From contig JARLHR010000170.1 of assembly GCA_031292145.1 (NCBI GenBank), forward strand, positions 38,241-102,240: 64,000 nucleotides of DNA, read 5' to 3'. Shown here in pieces: positions 26,900-37,420 of the stretch; position 1 is the first letter of the stretch, and the number at the start of each line of letters is the position of its first letter. A program made the position numbers and the translations under genes. The notes under the pieces were generated by a model, which saw only the letters and a list, made by a program, of their open reading frames with translations, searched no databases and had not been told where the DNA came from. Source of the DNA: Clostridium sp. Its GTDB lineage: Bacteria; Bacillota; Clostridia; Clostridiales; Clostridiaceae.

Positions 26900-27571
26900 A
26901 TGGAGATTATTGATGTAAATAATATAAAAGAGAATGATGTAATTAAGTTTATTAATACAAATAAAACATTGGTTGATGGAATCATAAAAAAAGTATCTAA
27001 GGATTTTTTAGGTGTCACAATCAACACCAGGCAAGATTCATTCATAATATTGAATAAAAAACAATCTGTTGATTTAATCTTAGCTAATGATCAGAAAGCT
27101 GTAAAATGTACTTCAGTTATACTTGGATGTACTCAAAATGATTTTGAACAAGCTGTAATAATAAGCATTCCAAAGATTATACTAGGGATTAATAGAAGGG
27201 AATTTACTAGACTTCCTATTGTTATGGATATGGAATATTCACCATTACCACTTGAGGCAACTTATGAAAAATTAAGCAATGTTGAACCAAAGTATTTTAG
27301 ATACTTTAAAAGAGCTTATACAGTAAATATTAGTGCTGGAGGTGTATATTTTGTTGTTTCAAAGAATGACGTAGACAGCAAATATGCTCTAGTATCTCTT
27401 TCAATAAAAAACGAAAAAATTATAACTCTGTCTGAGAAGATAAGAACTGATAACTCCGAGGATCTAAAACATCAAAGGGTTGCCTACAAGTTTAATGATA
27501 TAAAGACAAATCATAGACAATTGATTTTAGATTTTATTTCCGAAAAATGTAAGGAAAACACTAACATATAG
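26900..27571 (+). CDS. PilZ-domain c-di-GMP receptor (YcgR/DgrA-like)
   Basis: 223 residues, with AGAGGTAC as ribosome site. The N-terminal half is a YcgR-like beta domain; the C-terminal half is PilZ with the c-di-GMP-binding RxxxR (Arg 100 and Arg 104 in RREFTR) and NISAGG about 40 residues later. Such proteins slow the flagellar motor or change motility when c-di-GMP is high. It stands alone, facing spo0A. Confidence 0.86.
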   Translation: MEIIDVNNIKENDVIKFINTNKTLVDGIIKKVSKDFLGVTINTRQDSFIILNKKQSVDLILANDQKAVKCTSVILGCTQNDFEQAVIISIPKIILGINRREFTRLPIVMDMEYSPLPLEATYEKLSNVEPKYFRYFKRAYTVNISAGGVYFVVSKNDVDSKYALVSLSIKNEKIITLSEKIRTDNSEDLKHQRVAYKFNDIKTNHRQLILDFISEKCKENTNI

Positions 27572-27643
27572 ATACATAAAGAATAGTTTCATGTAATAGT
27601 AGCTTCGCTTTTTAATTAAAAGGTGGGCTATTTTTATTACTTA

Positions 27644-27678
27644 AGGCACAATCAAAAAAATAACAAGTCCATGTGCCT
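27644..27678. repeat. Short palindromic repeat, copy D
   Basis: AGGCACAATCAAAAAAATAA followed by CAAGTCC and ATGTGCCT. Like copy B, most of the right stem is missing. It lies 73 bp past the PilZ gene stop. Confidence 0.6.
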
Positions 27679-27690
27679 AATCATTATAAA

Positions 27691-27736
27691 AAACATCTTT
27701 TGTCCATTAGCTTTTACTAATAAACAAAAGATGTTT
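27691..27736. terminator. Hairpin between PilZ gene and spo0A
   Basis: AAACATCTTTTGT and ACAAAAGATGTTT form a perfect 13-bp stem around a 20-base loop. It lies between the two convergent genes and may serve both. Confidence 0.6.
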
Positions 27737-27743
27737 ATCTAAG

Positions 27744-27791
27744 TATTTAGTATTTAGTATTTAGTATTTAGTATTTAGTATTTAGTATTTA
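27744..27791. repeat. Tandem heptamer TATTTAG, six perfect copies
   Basis: TATTTAG is repeated six times without change (27744-27785) and then a partial unit. It is a simple repeat in the space where the PilZ gene and spo0A converge; copy number is likely to vary. Confidence 0.9.
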
Positions 27792-27883
27792 TAATTATAA
27801 ACCATCTAAATTCAAATCAATTTTTATAGAGTTTATCGATATGAGTTTTTTAAGAAATGACTCTATAACTCACATTACCACCA

Positions 27884-28708
27884 CTAAGAAACTTTGTTTT
27901 TTAAGCGAAGCTTATCTGCAATAATAGCAATGAACTCTGAATTAGTAGGCTTACCCTTTTCAGTATGGACAGTATATCCAAATAATCTGTTAATAGCATC
28001 TATTTGACCTCTACCCCAAGCTACTTCTATAGCATGTCTTATTGCTCTTTCAACTCTTGAAGCTGTTGTATTATACTTTTTAGCAATCGAAGGATACAAT
28101 TCCTTTGTTACAGCTGAAAGTAATTCCATATCATTAACAACCATAGTTATAGCTTCTCTTAAATACATATAACCCTTTATATGAGCAGGAACACCAACTT
28201 CATGTATTATATTAGTAATTTCTGTTTCTAAATCTAATGGAGTTTTTGATTTTGTTTCACTTACAGATATTGATGCTGATGCTTGCGCGTATGAAGAAGT
28301 TCTAACACTAGTTTCTTGTACTGGAACTCCATTAAACATTTCCCTTATCCTCTTAGTGAAAACTTCCATATCAAAAGGTTTTACTGTATAGTAATCTGCT
28401 CCAAGCGTTATCGCTTGTTGAGTAATTTTATCTTGCCCAACTGCTGATAAGATTATTATTCTTGGAATCTTTTCTAATTGCATCGTATTTAATTTTTCAA
28501 GAACTCCTAACCCATCTAAATGAGGCATTATAATATCTAAAATAACTAAGTCAGGCTTTCTTTCTACAATTAAATCTAAAGCTTCCCTACCATCTTTTGC
28601 AATTCCTGTAACAACTATATCCTTTTGATTTAATAGGTAATCATTTAAGATGCTACAAAATTCTTTGTTATCATCAGCTATAAGTACAGATATTTTTGAA
28701 TCTTCCAT
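27884..28708 (-). CDS. spo0A: Stage 0 sporulation protein A
   Basis: 274 residues, the normal clostridial length, with GGAGAG upstream. The receiver domain has the acidic pair Asp 12-13, the phosphorylated Asp 58 in [13 protein letters not shown] and the conserved Lys in [12 protein letters not shown] linker of about 35 residues leads to the C-terminal DNA-binding domain with [19 protein letters not shown], the recognition helix [20 protein letters not shown] and a conserved end. Phosphorylated Spo0A binds 0A boxes and starts sporulation and, in solvent-forming clostridia, solvent production. It follows spoIVB, the conserved order. Confidence 0.98.
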   Translation of the reverse strand: MEDSKISVLIADDNKEFCSILNDYLLNQKDIVVTGIAKDGREALDLIVERKPDLVILDIIMPHLDGLGVLEKLNTMQLEKIPRIIILSAVGQDKITQQAITLGADYYTVKPFDMEVFTKRIREMFNGVPVQETSVRTSSYAQASASISVSETKSKTPLDLETEITNIIHEVGVPAHIKGYMYLREAITMVVNDMELLSAVTKELYPSIAKKYNTTASRVERAIRHAIEVAWGRGQIDAINRLFGYTVHTEKGKPTNSEFIAIIADKLRLKNKVS

Positions 28709-29147
28709 ATTATTTTCTCTCCTTTTTGTCCATTCATTTATTATGTTTTATTTTTAATATATCATTTAAACCCAATAATTTTATCTTAACTTAACTATTC
28801 TAATATTCAAAACATATGATTACAAATTATACTTACATATTTTAAGATTTTTTATTAGGGTATGTACATTTTCTCTTTTATTTCATAAAATTTCTTAATA
28901 TATTTCTGTTAATATAAATAATTACTAGAGTAAAGAGTAATAATGTATTTATATTCCACTATTTGTAAATTATACACTTTTTTTCTCAGGAAGTAAATAC
29001 CTTCTTTAAAATACTTTAAAGTATTTTTTTAAATAAAAATGTAACTATATATTTCCTCAATTATCAATTATTAAGCTATTATATATATATTATATATTTA
29101 TATTGGTTTTTCTACAATCTAAATTATTAAATAATCTGACATAAAGC
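28709..29147. other. spo0A upstream region
   Basis: About 440 bp of very AT-rich DNA between spo0A and spoIVB. It must carry the spo0A promoters, but no sigma-H, sigma-A or 0A box could be picked with confidence by eye. A small AT-rich palindrome (AATACTTTAAAGTATT) is near 29011-29027. Confidence 0.4.
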
Positions 29148-29185
29148 AATAATTTAGGTGGAATATTAATTCCACCTAAATTATT
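29148..29185 (-). terminator. 17-bp perfect inverted repeat at the spoIVB stop
   Basis: AATAATTTAGGTGGAAT and ATTCCACCTAAATTATT pair perfectly around ATTA. The right arm reaches into the spoIVB stop codon. Only a weak T-run follows, so it may be a terminator or an mRNA-stabilising stem. Confidence 0.6.
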
Positions 29186-30380
29186 ACTTTATTATACCTG
29201 CATCTTGAAGCATCCATTCTATATATATCCCATATCCTGTATCAGGTTTATTTATTAGTACATGTGTTACTGCTCCAACAATTTTGTTATTCTGGATAAT
29301 AGGACTTCCGCTCATACCTTGAACTATACCACCCGTCTTTTGTAATAATCTTGGATCTGTAATTTTAATTACCATACTTTTTGAATTAGGTGTAGTTTGA
29401 CTTAAGACTTTTTCAATTTCAATATCAAATTCTTGTGGTCCATTTTCATCAATAGTTGTAAGAACTTTTGCTTTTCCTATTGAAATTTCATCTCTAAAGC
29501 CTACTTTTAGCGGTTTTTTATTCTTCTTTAATGCTTCTGTATTTATTACTTCCCCAAAAATTCCGCTTTGAGTATTTTTTTGAATTTTCCCGGTTGGACT
29601 ATCTTCATTTAAAAATATTCCCTTTAATTCACCTGGTGATCCTCTTTCTCCTTTTCTAACACTTATTATGGAAGATTGTAATACATCTCCCTTTTTGATT
29701 AAGAAGGGTTCATTTGTATCACAATCTGTAATCGGATGGCCTAGTGCTCCAAATTTATTAGTATCAGAATCAAAAAATGTCATAGTTCCGACTCCGGCTG
29801 TAGAGTCTCTAATCCATAATCCAATTTTGTAATCTTTATTGTTTTCCTTTATTAAATGTATAATTTTTGTTATTGATTCACCATTTCTTAAAATATCAAC
29901 TTTTATATTTTCATTATCGCATTCTTTTATGGTTTTTAATAAATCAACACAATTTTCCATTTCTTCTCCATTTACTTTTAATATTACATCACCAACTTCA
30001 AGTCCACCTGCTCTACCTGGACTTTCTTCTTTTTTATTATTAACTTCTATGTCAGAATATCCCACAACAAGGACACCTTCACTATTTACTCTCACACCAA
30101 TTGGGTTCCCACCAGGATATATTTCTAAATCCTTAATCTTTTGAACTTCTACCGACTTAAGTGAAATCATTCCCAAAAATTTTATTTCATATTCATTTGA
30201 ATTATTACTATTAGTAACTTTTTTTATCGTGTTACCTATAGGTGCTAGTGATTGTACTGTTTTTTCATCTTTTGTATAAATTTTATTTGGTAATTTACTT
30301 ATACTTATTGAGGTAATTAAAATTAGAATAAGTATTGGAGTTACAATTAGACTTATTGCACATAATAATATTTTCTTCAT
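29184..30380 (-). CDS. spoIVB: SpoIVB signalling serine peptidase
   Basis: 398 residues. One N-terminal membrane helix, a PDZ domain (about 110-180, with GGLEVGDVILKVNGEEM) and an S55 peptidase domain follow. The catalytic Ser is in GMSGSPIIQNNKIVGAVTHV and the His in KFGALGHPITDCDT. SpoIVB is secreted by the forespore into the intermembrane space and cleaves SpoIVFA to trigger sigma-K processing (as known in Bacillus). Its place just upstream of spo0A and downstream of recN is conserved in spore formers. Confidence 0.95.
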   Translation of the reverse strand: MKKILLCAISLIVTPILILILITSISISKLPNKIYTKDEKTVQSLAPIGNTIKKVTNSNNSNEYEIKFLGMISLKSVEVQKIKDLEIYPGGNPIGVRVNSEGVLVVGYSDIEVNNKKEESPGRAGGLEVGDVILKVNGEEMENCVDLLKTIKECDNENIKVDILRNGESITKIIHLIKENNKDYKIGLWIRDSTAGVGTMTFFDSDTNKFGALGHPITDCDTNEPFLIKKGDVLQSSIISVRKGERGSPGELKGIFLNEDSPTGKIQKNTQSGIFGEVINTEALKKNKKPLKVGFRDEISIGKAKVLTTIDENGPQEFDIEIEKVLSQTTPNSKSMVIKITDPRLLQKTGGIVQGMSGSPIIQNNKIVGAVTHVLINKPDTGYGIYIEWMLQDAGIIK

Positions 30381-30547
30381 TTTTCTCTCCTCCTTCTACT
30401 TTCTAAATTTAATTTTCCCTTTAAATCAAAGTCCTATCCTATAGGAACTCTGTCATTGCAGTCAAAAAAAATAGGTTATACTAAATTTTAAAAATATAAT
30501 AATTATATCTCTTTCATACAAAAAACTTTTTTTAATGTTATAAAAAA

Positions 30548-30576
30548 AATAAAACTATGTATTACATAGTTTTATT
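30548..30576 (-). terminator. Intrinsic terminator after recN
   Basis: AATAAAACTATGTA and TACATAGTTTTATT form a 14-bp stem with a single-base loop centre; on the minus strand eight Ts follow. It ends the long housekeeping operon from nusB to recN. Confidence 0.8.
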
Positions 30577-30603
30577 CTTTCCATTTTTACTCAAGATATG
30601 TAT

Positions 30604-32292
30604 TTATTTTTTAATTTCTATTTTTTTAATTTCACTTAATTTTACCATTTCTTTAACATTGTTTAGTGTTGCTTCTGTCACATCATCACCTGCAAGCATT
30701 TTACATATCTCTAGTTCCTTCTCTTCTTTTAATAAAACTTTTATTTTTGTAAAAGTCTTATTATCTTTTACACGTTTCATAACAAAATAATGATAATCTG
30801 ATAGAACTGCAATCTGTGGTAAATGAGTTATGCATAAGATTTGATGTGTTTTTGATAATTGATACATTTTCTCACCAACTCTTTGAGCAACAGTTCCACT
30901 TATTCCGGTATCTATTTCATCAAAAATTAAAGTAGGAATTTCATCTTTCTCTGCAAAAACACATTTTAAAGCTAACATTATTCTTGAGAGTTCTCCACCA
31001 GATAATACCTTTTCTAGATGCATAAGTGGTTCTCCAGGATTGGTAGATATTAAAAAGCTAACTTCATCAAAACCTCTTTCGTTAAAGTCGTCTTCTCTGA
31101 CAACACTTATTTCCATTCTTGATTTTTCAAGCCCTACAAACGCAAGTTCTTTTAAAATTTTTTCTTCTAAGAACTTACTTTTATTTACTCTTAGCTCATG
31201 AATAATTAAAGCTTGTTCTTCCATTTTTAATAAAATATCTTTTTCTTTTCCCTCTAATTCCAGTATTATTTTTTCAGAATTTATAATTTCATCATGTTCT
31301 TTTTTTATTTTTTCATAATACTGTAAAATTTCAGGAATACTTGGTGCATACTTTTTCTTATAAGTATTTATTTCATAAATTCTTGCATTTACCTTGTCTA
31401 AAGCATCTTGATCATAAACAACATCTTCCACCATGTCTCTAATTTCATGACTAACTTCTTCTAACGAATAGAAAATTTCTTCAATTGTTTGTTTATTCTT
31501 TTTTATTTTTTCGAAGTGATTTTCCACATTTGATAATTCCTGTATCACTTTCGAAATTGAATCAATTACGCTAAATTCTTCATTTCCATTTAATATTCCA
31601 TATGAAATTGATAAGCTATTATTTATCTTTTCAGCATTTGCCAAAATATTATACTCTTCTTTCAGAGTTTCTTCTTCATCTACCTTTAGCTTTGCTTTTT
31701 CAATATCTTCAATTTGAAATTTCAAATAATCTAACAATTTATCTCTATCCTGATTACCACAAATTCTTTTAATTTCTTCTCTTACAGCTAGTAAACTTTC
31801 TCTTAAATCACTAAACTTACTTAGAGGAGTTAATATTTCGCTGCCTATATATCCATCTAAATATAATATGTGAGTATTTCTTTGCAAAAGTTCTTGATTT
31901 TGATGTTGACCATGAATATCTAACAATTTTGCTCTGATTTTTCTAAGCTGTGATGTAATCAAACTTTTTCCATTTACCTTAATTAAATTCTTTCCACTCA
32001 CATGACTTTCTCTTGAAATTATTAGTATGTCATCATATTCAATATCCAATTCTTCTAAAACTTCACATGCTTTAGATTTTTCAATGGTAAATAGAGCTTC
32101 TACATAGGTTTTATCTTCACCTGTTCTTATTAAGTTCTTAGAAAATTTTCCACCTAGAACAAAATCTATTGCATCAATCATAATAGACTTTCCTGCTCCT
32201 GTTTCTCCAGAAAGTATATTAAATCCATCACTAAAGTTTATAGTTATTTCCTCTATTAATGCAAAATTTTTAATATTTAATTGAATTAGCAT
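30604..32292 (-). CDS. recN: DNA repair protein RecN
   Basis: 562 residues, usual length. N-terminal Walker A GETGAGKSIMIDAIDF, a long coiled-coil middle (about 160-370), and C-terminal LSGGELSRIMLALKC signature with Walker B TLIFDEIDTGISG. RecN is an SMC-like ATPase that acts at double-strand breaks. It follows argR by 17 bp in the conserved argR-recN order. Confidence 0.97.
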   Translation of the reverse strand: MLIQLNIKNFALIEEITINFSDGFNILSGETGAGKSIMIDAIDFVLGGKFSKNLIRTGEDKTYVEALFTIEKSKACEVLEELDIEYDDILIISRESHVSGKNLIKVNGKSLITSQLRKIRAKLLDIHGQHQNQELLQRNTHILYLDGYIGSEILTPLSKFSDLRESLLAVREEIKRICGNQDRDKLLDYLKFQIEDIEKAKLKVDEEETLKEEYNILANAEKINNSLSISYGILNGNEEFSVIDSISKVIQELSNVENHFEKIKKNKQTIEEIFYSLEEVSHEIRDMVEDVVYDQDALDKVNARIYEINTYKKKYAPSIPEILQYYEKIKKEHDEIINSEKIILELEGKEKDILLKMEEQALIIHELRVNKSKFLEEKILKELAFVGLEKSRMEISVVREDDFNERGFDEVSFLISTNPGEPLMHLEKVLSGGELSRIMLALKCVFAEKDEIPTLIFDEIDTGISGTVAQRVGEKMYQLSKTHQILCITHLPQIAVLSDYHYFVMKRVKDNKTFTKIKVLLKEEKELEICKMLAGDDVTEATLNNVKEMVKLSEIKKIEIKK

Positions 32293-32309
32293 CTAATCCC
32301 ACCTTATTT

Positions 32310-32762
32310 TTATGATGACATCCTTCTTCTTATCTTATCAACTAGATCTTCAGCACTTTCTATGCTTCTAACTAAAATAAAAATAGTGTTATCTCCAGCT
32401 ACCGTTCCGGCAATATCAGCACTTTCTAAGTTATCAATAGCCTCAGCTGTAATTGGTGCTGAACCTGTTATGGTTTTAATAACCACCATTTTATCTACAT
32501 TTTCAACCGAAAGGACTGTGTTAGCTAGAATGTTGCTTAATCTATCAATAATATTTTTTTGCTCTCCAGTAGATACGACATACTTAGACTTGCCACTTGA
32601 CGATTGCATTTTAACTAACTTTAAATTTTTAATATCCCTAGATACAGTTGCCTGAGTCACATCAAAACCGTCCTTTTTTAATGCCTCTGCTAGTTCTTCT
32701 TGAGTTTCTATTTCTCTCGTTCCTATGATTTCTAATATTTTGGTATGCCTTTTTGATTTCAT
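32310..32762 (-). CDS. argR: Arginine repressor ArgR
   Basis: 150 residues. The winged HTH is at the N-terminus ([20 protein letters not shown], then [15 protein letters not shown]); the C-terminal arginine-binding and hexamer domain contains [12 protein letters not shown] and [15 protein letters not shown]. It represses arginine synthesis when arginine is abundant. The gene lies three bases from nadK within the operon. Confidence 0.97.
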   Translation of the reverse strand: MKSKRHTKILEIIGTREIETQEELAEALKKDGFDVTQATVSRDIKNLKLVKMQSSSGKSKYVVSTGEQKNIIDRLSNILANTVLSVENVDKMVVIKTITGSAPITAEAIDNLESADIAGTVAGDNTIFILVRSIESAEDLVDKIRRRMSS

Positions 32763-32765
32763 AGT

Positions 32766-33614
32766 TTAATCACCATCACATTCTTTAGAATTATTTAAAA
32801 TTTTGCTTCGTAAAACCTTAAAATAATCATAATCATCAAATAAAAGTAATTTCACACTCTTTTTATTTTTGCTTATACTGACTGAAGTTTCATGATTAAT
32901 TTTAATTGCCTTTTGACCATCTACTGTTAAATAAATTTTTTCTTCTTCGTGGTCCGTATGTATTTCTATAATACTGTTTCCATTTAATACAATAGTTTGC
33001 ATACTTTTTGTATGTGGACATATCGGTGTTATCGTTATAAGCTCTAAATCAGGATATATAAATGGACCACCAGCTGAAAAAGAATATGCTGTAGACCCAG
33101 TAGGTGTTGCCACAATAAGTCCATCACCTTTAAATGTTGAATATATTTTGCCATCTACAAATATGGTGAATTTAACCATCCTTGACAACGTTCCTCTAGA
33201 TAGTACGATATCATTTAAGGCTTTCACTTCCTCTTTATTCCCTGCCTCTTCTACTTTACAGTTTAACATCATTCTGTCTACAATTTTATATTTACCTTCC
33301 AAAAGCTTGTTTAATGCTACATCGATATGAGATATTTCAACACTTGCTAAAAATCCTAAGTTTCCTATATTTATTCCTAAGATTGGACCATCAAAACTTT
33401 CATTTAAAGATCGTGCTATTCCAAGAAGCGTTCCATCACCACCTAATACAACAAGTAAATCAATATGTTTCAAATTTTGATTTCCTATATCAAAAGAATT
33501 AAAAATCTCAATATCTTTCAACTGAAATTTTTCTTTAAATTTATTTTCAATCATATTTAATATTTTATTATCTTTGTCTTTTGATGGATTAATTGCAATC
33601 CCAATATTTTTCAT
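32766..33614 (-). CDS. nadK: NAD kinase
   Basis: 282 residues. The GGDGT motif (VVLGGDGTLLGIAR) and the second conserved block TPTGSTAYSFSAGGP are present, as is the ATP/NAD site region. It phosphorylates NAD to NADP. Its product feeds the NADPH pools used by NfnAB. It sits between tlyA and argR, 17 bp after tlyA. Confidence 0.96.
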   Translation of the reverse strand: MKNIGIAINPSKDKDNKILNMIENKFKEKFQLKDIEIFNSFDIGNQNLKHIDLLVVLGGDGTLLGIARSLNESFDGPILGINIGNLGFLASVEISHIDVALNKLLEGKYKIVDRMMLNCKVEEAGNKEEVKALNDIVLSRGTLSRMVKFTIFVDGKIYSTFKGDGLIVATPTGSTAYSFSAGGPFIYPDLELITITPICPHTKSMQTIVLNGNSIIEIHTDHEEEKIYLTVDGQKAIKINHETSVSISKNKKSVKLLLFDDYDYFKVLRSKILNNSKECDGD

Positions 33615-33631
33615 AGCCCCTCCAAAAGAAG

Positions 33632-34441
33632 TTAAATTTCTACATGTGATGCTTCAACTACTATATTTATATCATCTTCTTTATAATCACTCATTTTACT
33701 TACATTCTTTGTAAAGTATACTAAATATTCTCTATTCCCTTCTGGTCCTTTTATAGGCGAATATCCTACACCTAAAACATTTAAATTTTGTTCCATAAGA
33801 AAATCAATAATACCATGAACTACTTCTTTATGTGTGTTTATTTCTCTCACAACACCTTTTTTTCCTACTTTTTCACGACCAGCTTCAAATTGTGGTTTTA
33901 TAAGAGCCACAACTTCACCATCATCCTTTAAAAGATTTAGAGTTGCCGGCATAATTTTTTTCAATGATATAAAAGATACATCAATAGATGCAAAATCTAA
34001 TTGTTCCCCTATGTCCTCTAATGTCACATATCTTATATTAGTTCTTTCCATGCAGACTACTCTCTCGTCGGTTCTAAGTTTCCAAGCAAACTGTCCATAT
34101 CCAACATCTACAGAAAATACTTTTTTTGCTCCGTTTTGAAGCATGCAATCAGTAAAGCCTCCAGTGGATGCACCTATATCCATGCAAACCTTACCCTCTA
34201 AAGATATATTATAAGTATTCATTGCTTTTTCTAATTTAAGTCCACCCCTACTAACATATTTAAGAGTCTCTCCTCTATATTCTATATTAGCATTAACATT
34301 TACTTTTTCCCCTGCCTTATCTAATTTTTGTCCATCAACATAAACTTTTCCTTCCATAATGCATGCTTTTGCTTTTTCCCTAGAAGTAATTATACCCTTT
34401 TCCACTAAAAGTAAATCAAGTCGTTCCTTTTTTTCTGCCAT
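33632..34441 (-). CDS. tlyA: TlyA-family rRNA 2'-O-methyltransferase
   Basis: 269 residues. The first 65 residues form an S4 RNA-binding domain (RLDLLLVEKGIITSREKAKA). The rest is an FtsJ-type methyltransferase with the SAM motif MDIGASTGGFTDCMLQNGA and the catalytic-site stretch IKPQFEAGREKVGKKGVVR. It is expected to methylate ribosomal RNA. The older name haemolysin A refers to the mycobacterial homologue. The gene starts 12 bp after dxs ends. Confidence 0.94.
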   Translation of the reverse strand: MAEKKERLDLLLVEKGIITSREKAKACIMEGKVYVDGQKLDKAGEKVNVNANIEYRGETLKYVSRGGLKLEKAMNTYNISLEGKVCMDIGASTGGFTDCMLQNGAKKVFSVDVGYGQFAWKLRTDERVVCMERTNIRYVTLEDIGEQLDFASIDVSFISLKKIMPATLNLLKDDGEVVALIKPQFEAGREKVGKKGVVREINTHKEVVHGIIDFLMEQNLNVLGVGYSPIKGPEGNREYLVYFTKNVSKMSDYKEDDINIVVEASHVEI

Positions 34442-34453
34442 GTGTCTCTCCTT

Positions 34454-36310
34454 TTAATCATAAAGTTTTATAACAGCTTTACTTATGTTTTCGCAATCTA
34501 ATTTATATGCTTTATATAAAATGTCTACATTTCCTTGAGAAATAAACTCATCATCATATCCAAGAGATCTAATAGTTCCTTTATAATTTATTTCACTTAA
34601 ATAATCTTTAATAGATGAACCCAGCCCACCTTTTAAAATGTTATCTTCTATCGTTAAAATATTATATCCTTCTTTTTTAATATTTTCTAGTAATTTTTTA
34701 TCAATTGGTTTAATAAATGTAGCATTTATTAACGTTGGATTTAAGCCTTTTTCATATAATATATCTTTTGCTAGTATTGCATGTTGAACCATTTTACCAG
34801 TTGCAATAATACATACCTTAGATCCTTTATTTATCACTTCCCATTTACCTTCCTCAACCTCTTTAATTGGTGAAAGGGTATTAATTATGTTTCCACCTCT
34901 AGGATATCTAATGGCAACGGGTGCGTTTTTATTTAATGCCCATTTTAATAAAATTTCAACTTCTTCTAAGCATTTTGGCGCAACTATATGTATATTTGGA
35001 ATCATAGATAAATACGATAAATCATTGATACCTTGATGAGTTTCTCCATCTTCTCCAACTATTCCCGCTCTGTCTATTGCAAATACCACTGGTAAATTTT
35101 GAAGACAAACATCATGCAATAATTGATCAAATGCTCTTTGTAAAAATGTTGAGTAAACCGCAAAAACAGGTTTTAATCCATTACTCGCCATTCCAGCTGC
35201 CAAGGTAACTGCATGTTCCTCCGCTATACCCACATCAAAAAATCTATCTTTATATTTTTGTGAAAAACAATTAAGGCCAGTTCCTTCTGGCATTGCTGCT
35301 GTAATTGCAACTATTCTCTCATCGTGTGCACCTAAATTTACTAATGCTTTACCAAATGCTTTTGAATAACTATTTTTAGGAGATACATTTAATTCTCCAC
35401 TTTCTAGATTAAAAGGCCCTAACGCGTGATATTTACTTGGACTTTCTTCAGCTAATGCATATCCTTTTCCTTTTTGAGTTAAAACATGTATTATTACTGG
35501 CTCATTAATCTCCTTAGCTTTTAAAAATACATCTTCCATTGCATTTATATCATGGCCATCAATAGGCCCAATATATTTAACTCCAATATTCTCAAAAAAC
35601 ATAGATGGAACAACTAATTGTTTTATACTATCTTTAACTTTAGATATTTTCCCTGCTATATTTTTCCCTAAATTTGAACTTTCTAGTGATGCATATATAT
35701 CTGTTTTTAGTTTGTTATAACCAGGATCTATTCTAAGCTTATTTAAATACCTTGATAAACCTCCAACATTTTTTGAAATTGACATTTGATTATCATTTAA
35801 AATAATAATCATTTTTGTTTTTCTAAATCCCACGTCATTTAATGCTTCAATAGCCATTCCACCAGTTAAGGCACCATCGCCTATTACTGAAATCACATTA
35901 TAATTTTCTTTTTTTAAATCCCTTGCCCTTGCAATTCCAAGAGCAGCTGATATAGAAGTGCTGCTATGTCCAGTGTCGAAACAATCATATTTACTTTCAT
36001 TTCTTTTTGGGAATCCACTTATCCCATTATACTGCCTAAGTTTTATAAATTTATCTTTTCTACCAGTTAAAATCTTGTAAATATAACTTTGATGTCCTAC
36101 ATCCCATACAATTCTATCTTTATTGAAATTAAAAACTTTAAATAAACTTAATGTAAGCTCCACTACCCCTAAATTAGATGCCAAATGCCCACCTGTTTTA
36201 GAAACACTATCTATTAAAAACTCTCTAATCTCATCACTTAGAACCTTATAATCTTCTTCATTAAGCTTTTTTAAATCTTCTGGGAAGTTCAATTTATCTA
36301 ATAATTTCAC
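34454..36310 (-). CDS. dxs: 1-deoxy-D-xylulose-5-phosphate synthase
   Basis: 618 residues from a GTG at 36310, because GGGA lies nine bases upstream; the ATG nine bases earlier is too close to it. The thiamine-binding motif [16 protein letters not shown], the transketolase block [17 protein letters not shown] and the C-terminal domain are complete. It makes DXP from pyruvate and glyceraldehyde 3-phosphate, first step of the MEP isoprenoid path and source of thiamine and pyridoxal precursors. It stands beside ispA, the next prenyl-chain enzyme. Confidence 0.97.
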   Translation of the reverse strand: MKLLDKLNFPEDLKKLNEEDYKVLSDEIREFLIDSVSKTGGHLASNLGVVELTLSLFKVFNFNKDRIVWDVGHQSYIYKILTGRKDKFIKLRQYNGISGFPKRNESKYDCFDTGHSSTSISAALGIARARDLKKENYNVISVIGDGALTGGMAIEALNDVGFRKTKMIIILNDNQMSISKNVGGLSRYLNKLRIDPGYNKLKTDIYASLESSNLGKNIAGKISKVKDSIKQLVVPSMFFENIGVKYIGPIDGHDINAMEDVFLKAKEINEPVIIHVLTQKGKGYALAEESPSKYHALGPFNLESGELNVSPKNSYSKAFGKALVNLGAHDERIVAITAAMPEGTGLNCFSQKYKDRFFDVGIAEEHAVTLAAGMASNGLKPVFAVYSTFLQRAFDQLLHDVCLQNLPVVFAIDRAGIVGEDGETHQGINDLSYLSMIPNIHIVAPKCLEEVEILLKWALNKNAPVAIRYPRGGNIINTLSPIKEVEEGKWEVINKGSKVCIIATGKMVQHAILAKDILYEKGLNPTLINATFIKPIDKKLLENIKKEGYNILTIEDNILKGGLGSSIKDYLSEINYKGTIRSLGYDDEFISQGNVDILYKAYKLDCENISKAVIKLYD

Positions 36311-36327
36311 AACAATCATTCCCTTTG

Positions 36328-37206
36328 TTAATTTTCTCTATTTAAAAGAGTATATGTTAAGTCAACTAAACACTCAGCATTAACACTTAGGTTTCTAAGA
36401 ATTTTTATGCATTCTTCTGTTAATAAATCACATAGTTCATTACATTTTGTGAGTCCATAAACTGATATAAAATTAGTTTTATTATGCTCTTCATCTGCAT
36501 GTGTGTTTTTACCTAATATACTGCTGTCTCCAATTACATCTAATATATCATCTTTAATTTGAAATACTATGCCTAGCTTATTTCCATATTCCTCTAAAGC
36601 CTTCAAATCATTTTCTGGTGCATTTGCTAAAATTGCTCCAGCAAGTATTGATGCTTTAATTAATGCACCTGTTTTTTTAGCATGCATATATTGTAATTCA
36701 TCTTTAGAAATTTCTTTCCCTTCAGAAATAATATCAACAACCTGCCCACCTATCATACCTTCAGCACCAGCAGCAGCAGCTATTTCATGCCCAGCTTTTA
36801 ACGAATTCCCTTTATTATCCAAAGCATAATTCATCATAATTATCATTGCTTCATTTAATAAAGCATCTCCTGCAAGAACTGCTATATTTTCTTGAAATTT
36901 AATATGATTAGTAGGTTGACCTCTCCTTAAATCATCATTATCCATACAAGGTAAATCATCGTGAATTAAAGAGTAAGTATGTATCATTTCTACAGCAGCT
37001 GCTATTGGCATTACTTTTCTATAATCCTCTTTGTATATATAATAAGTTAAAGCTAATAATATAGGACGTATTCTCTTTCCACCTATGTTTAAACTATAAC
37101 TGCATGAATCATATATAATTTTATTATATGTACCTTTGTTTTTAAAATAATCTTCTAAATAATTATTAATCTCTTTCCTTAAATTATTTATCTCCATACT
37201 CTTCAC
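36328..37206 (-). CDS. ispA: Farnesyl diphosphate synthase (polyprenyl synthetase)
   Basis: 292 residues counting from a GTG at 37206; an ATG three codons later (37197) is also possible. Both aspartate-rich motifs are present: [14 protein letters not shown] (first) and [13 protein letters not shown] (second), as is GGKRIRP. It condenses DMAPP/IPP to farnesyl diphosphate for quinone and undecaprenyl synthesis. The start overlaps the 3' end of xseB, so the genes are coupled. Confidence 0.95.
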   Translation of the reverse strand: MKSMEINNLRKEINNYLEDYFKNKGTYNKIIYDSCSYSLNIGGKRIRPILLALTYYIYKEDYRKVMPIAAAVEMIHTYSLIHDDLPCMDNDDLRRGQPTNHIKFQENIAVLAGDALLNEAMIIMMNYALDNKGNSLKAGHEIAAAAGAEGMIGGQVVDIISEGKEISKDELQYMHAKKTGALIKASILAGAILANAPENDLKALEEYGNKLGIVFQIKDDILDVIGDSSILGKNTHADEEHNKTNFISVYGLTKCNELCDLLTEECIKILRNLSVNAECLVDLTYTLLNREN

Positions 37207-37408
37207 TAAACTCCACTTCTTTTTCGTCTTTAATTATCGAAATTTTTGCTTCATATGAATCTAAAACCTTGTAAATCTTATTTATAAGTTTGACTCCTTC
37301 TTCATATGATTTCATAGATTCCTCAAGATTTAACTCATCTGTTTCTAAATTATTTAATATTTCTTGAAGCTTAGTAAGCATTTCTTCATAACTTTCTTTT
37401 TTAGCCAT
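37184..37408 (-). CDS. xseB: Exodeoxyribonuclease VII small subunit
   Basis: 74 residues with the typical [34 protein letters not shown] helical pattern in its first half. XseB is the small helical subunit that assembles on XseA. It lies 12 bp after xseA and overlaps ispA by 23 bp. Confidence 0.95.
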   Translation of the reverse strand: MAKKESYEEMLTKLQEILNNLETDELNLEESMKSYEEGVKLINKIYKVLDSYEAKISIIKDEKEVEFSEEYGDK

Positions 37409-37420
37409 ATTTTAAACTCC

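Noticed and set aside
27744-27791. CRISPR array
   Set aside because: The heptamer repeats have no spacers; it is a simple tandem repeat.
28709-29147. 0A box or sigma-H promoter for spo0A
   Set aside because: No sequence close enough to TGTCGAA or to the sigma-H consensus could be named by eye.
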